DNA of 16,067 bases from RUG563 sp045589355 (GTDB taxonomy: Bacteria; Bacillota; Clostridia; Christensenellales; Aristaeellaceae): contig JAZNOW010000029.1 in assembly GCA_045589355.1 (NCBI GenBank), positions 1 to 16,067 of the forward strand, given 5' to 3'. Positions within the stretch are counted from its first letter, which is position 1; every line of letters begins with the position of its first letter. The position numbers were made by a program, and so were the translations under genes. A model generated the notes under the pieces. That model searched no databases. It was given only the letters and a program-made list of their open reading frames with translations, and was not told the DNA's origin. This document shows positions 14,921 through 16,067 of this stretch, one piece after another.

Positions 14921-15466
14921 GAGGAAACCATGCGGGGTTTCACCCCTACACCCCACCAGGGGCATTGCCCCTGGACCCAGTTGCGGCCAGGGTAGTACCC
15001 TGGACCCGGTTGTGGAAGGGATTAGCGGACGAACAAGCAACTTCCCGCTGAAGCTTGAGGGAAACTATGCGGGGTTTCACCCCACACCCCACCAGGGGCA
15101 TTGCCCCTGGACCCAGTTGCGACCAGGGTAGTACCCTGGACCCGATTGCGGAAGGGATTAGTGGACGAACAAGCAATTTCCCGTTGAAGCTTGAGGGAAA
15201 CCTGTGGGGCTTCACCCCACACCCCACCAGGGGCATTGCCCCTGGACCCAGTGGCAGCCCGTGTAGTACCCTGGGCCCGGTTGCGGAAGGGATTAGCGGA
15301 CGAACAAGCAATTTCCCGCTGAAGCTTGAGAGAAACCTGTGGGGCTTCACCCCACACCCCACCAGGGGCATTGCCCCTGGACCCAGTTGCGGCCAGGGTA
15401 GTACCCTGGACCCGGTTGTGGAAGGGATTAGCGGACGAACAAGCAACTTCCCGCTGAAGCTTGAGG
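14921..15466 (+). repeat. Four tandem 135/136-bp palindromic repeats (A orientation)
   Basis: The block begins 10 bp after htpG. ACCAGGGGCATTGCCCCTGG starts at 14955, 15091, 15226 and 15361 (periods 136, 135, 135). Each unit has a GGGGTTTCACCCC-type hairpin, then this palindrome, then a second palindrome CCAGGGTAGTACCCTGG (14987-15003, 15123-15139, 15393-15409; altered in unit 3), then GGAAGGGATTAG...TTCCCGCTGAAGCTTGAG. Copies are highly similar with scattered differences. Both-strand reading frames across it follow from the repeat and have no start signals. Confidence 0.93.
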
Positions 15467-15538
15467 TATGCCAACAGCTCGCAGGTACCCCAGCGCAAAG
15501 AACGATTATCATATTGCGAATTGGGTGTAGCCCACCAC
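15467..15538. other. Spacer between repeat array and element copy 4
   Basis: No gene or clear signal is seen. The end of this stretch (TTGCGAATTGGGTGTAG) resembles the sequence just before copy 3 at about 6110-6125, so the element may extend some 25 bp further upstream than its outer stem. Confidence 0.4.
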
Positions 15539-15669
15539 CCCACGGGCTGGGCGGCGGAACGCCGCCTGCCGGATGCTGAAAGCATCCGGGGAAAATACGA
15601 AAAAAGGCCGGAGGAGAAAGCTTGCTTTCTCTCCCGGCTTTTTCCGTATTTTCATTGCGCCCGTGGGCT
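15539..15669 (+). repeat. Multi-hairpin intergenic element, copy 4 (complete)
   Basis: The outer stem is CCCACGGGC (15539-15547) with GCCCGTGGG (15659-15667). Hairpin I is GGCGGCG-GAA-CGCCGCC (15550-15566) and hairpin II CCGGATGCT-GAA-AGCATCCGG (15569-15589). Stem III (about 15591-15654) is almost the same as in copy 3. It is the first strong terminator after htpG, more than 600 bp downstream. Confidence 0.85.
15606..15643 (+). terminator. Terminator in element copy 4
   Basis: GCCGG (15607-15611) pairs with CCGGC (15634-15638) and GAGAAAGC with GCTTTCTC inside it, followed by five Ts (15639-15643). It is probably the main stop for any htpG readthrough. Confidence 0.7.
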
Positions 15670-16067
15670 TATATTTCCGTTCCTCAAGTTTCATGCGGAA
15701 ACAAGTTTGTTTTGTCAGCTTGCCCGTCGCAGGATGGGTGCAGGGACGTTTGTCCCTGCCGAGGGGTACAGGGGGCGAGGAGCCACCTGCCCCGGTCAGG
15801 CCGCGCAGGCCCCTTTCCGTTCCTCAAGCAGCGCGCGGACACAACTTCTGTTGATAAGTTACGCGTTATCGCGTACTGGGTGCAGGGCGGATCGCCCTGC
15901 CGAGGGGTACAGGGGGCGAGGAGCCACCTGCTCCGGTCAGGCCGCGCAGGCCTCTTTCCGTTCTCCAAGCAGCACGCGGACACAACTTCTTTTGATAAAT
16001 CATGCAATATCGCGCACTGGGTCCAGGGGCGATGCCCCTGGTGGGTGCAGGGCGGATCGCCCTGCCG
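15670..16067 (+). repeat. Tandem 141/142-bp palindromic repeats (B orientation), running off the window
   Basis: Unit starts (GGGTGC or GGGTCC) lie at 15736, 15878 and 16019, periods 142 and 141. Flanks are nearly identical (GAGGGGTACAGGGGGCGAGG, then a GGTCAGGCCGCGCAGGCC stretch), but the leading palindrome changes: CAGGGACGTTTGTCCCTG (15741-15758), CAGGGCGGATCGCCCTG (15883-15899) and CCAGGGGCGATGCCCCTGG (16023-16041). Another CAGGGCGGATCGCCCTG follows at 16049-16065. No gene is present. Confidence 0.85.

Noticed and set aside
13054..14943. 629-residue minus-strand open frame opposite htpG
   Set aside because: It is the shadow of htpG: no start signal, biased composition, and it begins in the repeat array.
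14921..15585. Both-strand frames with internal repeats (about 174-188 residues), which could suggest a repeat protein
   Set aside because: Their repetition follows directly from the 135/136-bp palindromic DNA array, open frames occur on both strands, and there is no ribosome binding site or promoter.
14921..16067. CRISPR array
   Set aside because: The repeat units are 135-142 bp and contiguous, with no short repeat and unique-spacer alternation and no cas genes.

Overview
The window reads as a chromosomal segment of a fairly GC-rich, gut-type Clostridia (Firmicutes/Bacillota). The markers are a perfect CIRCE (HrcA) operator before htpG, a 520-residue membrane-anchored RNase Y, a lysine riboswitch with an intrinsic terminator, strong AAGGAGG-type ribosome binding sites and sigma-A promoters with 17-bp spacers. 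No species can be named from sequence alone. Ten protein-coding genes are supported, all apparently intact. I see no rRNA, tRNA, insertion sequence, phage gene or CRISPR array.

Layout. 1-290: the end of a dispersed multi-hairpin element and its downstream hairpin repeats. 292-3076: a promoter, a lysine riboswitch and a three-gene ABC importer operon (lipoprotein receptor, permease, ATPase), inferred to import lysine. 3077-3575: a second multi-hairpin element. 3576-5771: a divergent pair, a secreted SGNH/GDSL esterase (-) and an aldo/keto reductase with a C-terminal ferredoxin domain (+), with back-to-back promoters. 5772-6523: a third element flanked by tandem palindromic repeats. 6524-8444: rny (-) with a leader of about 280 nt that contains a terminator-like hairpin. 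8501-8954: a 119-residue acidic helical protein (+) from a divergent promoter. 8955-9919: a shared bidirectional terminator and a pyridoxal/pyridoxamine kinase (-). 9921-10892: an SPFH/prohibitin-like membrane protein (-). 10967-12920: a two-gene operon of an alpha/beta-hydrolase esterase and a beta-lactamase-fold serine hydrolase (+). 12942-14910: CIRCE, promoter and htpG (+). 14911-16067: gene-free, with four tandem 135/136-bp repeats, a fourth multi-hairpin element and tandem 141/142-bp repeats to the window end.

How the genes work together. The clearest unit is the transport operon. Lysine binding to the leader should favour the terminator hairpin and shut the importer off, and a 13-bp hairpin between receptor and permease probably sets their relative levels. 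The two hydrolases at 11032-12920 are co-transcribed, and the CIRCE palindrome followed by six Ts may also terminate that operon. The other genes look monocistronic.

The most unusual feature is the intergenic element. Four copies (1-115 truncated, 3290-3418, 6136-6264, 15539-15669) share one fold: an outer stem, two small hairpins and a long U-flanked terminator stem. Base changes in several of these stems are matched by changes on the opposite side. The element sits downstream of gene 3' ends and not between the divergent gene pairs. CCAGGG-type palindromic repeats flank it in opposite orientations, giving a large, roughly mirror-symmetric structure. I do not recognise it as a named family.
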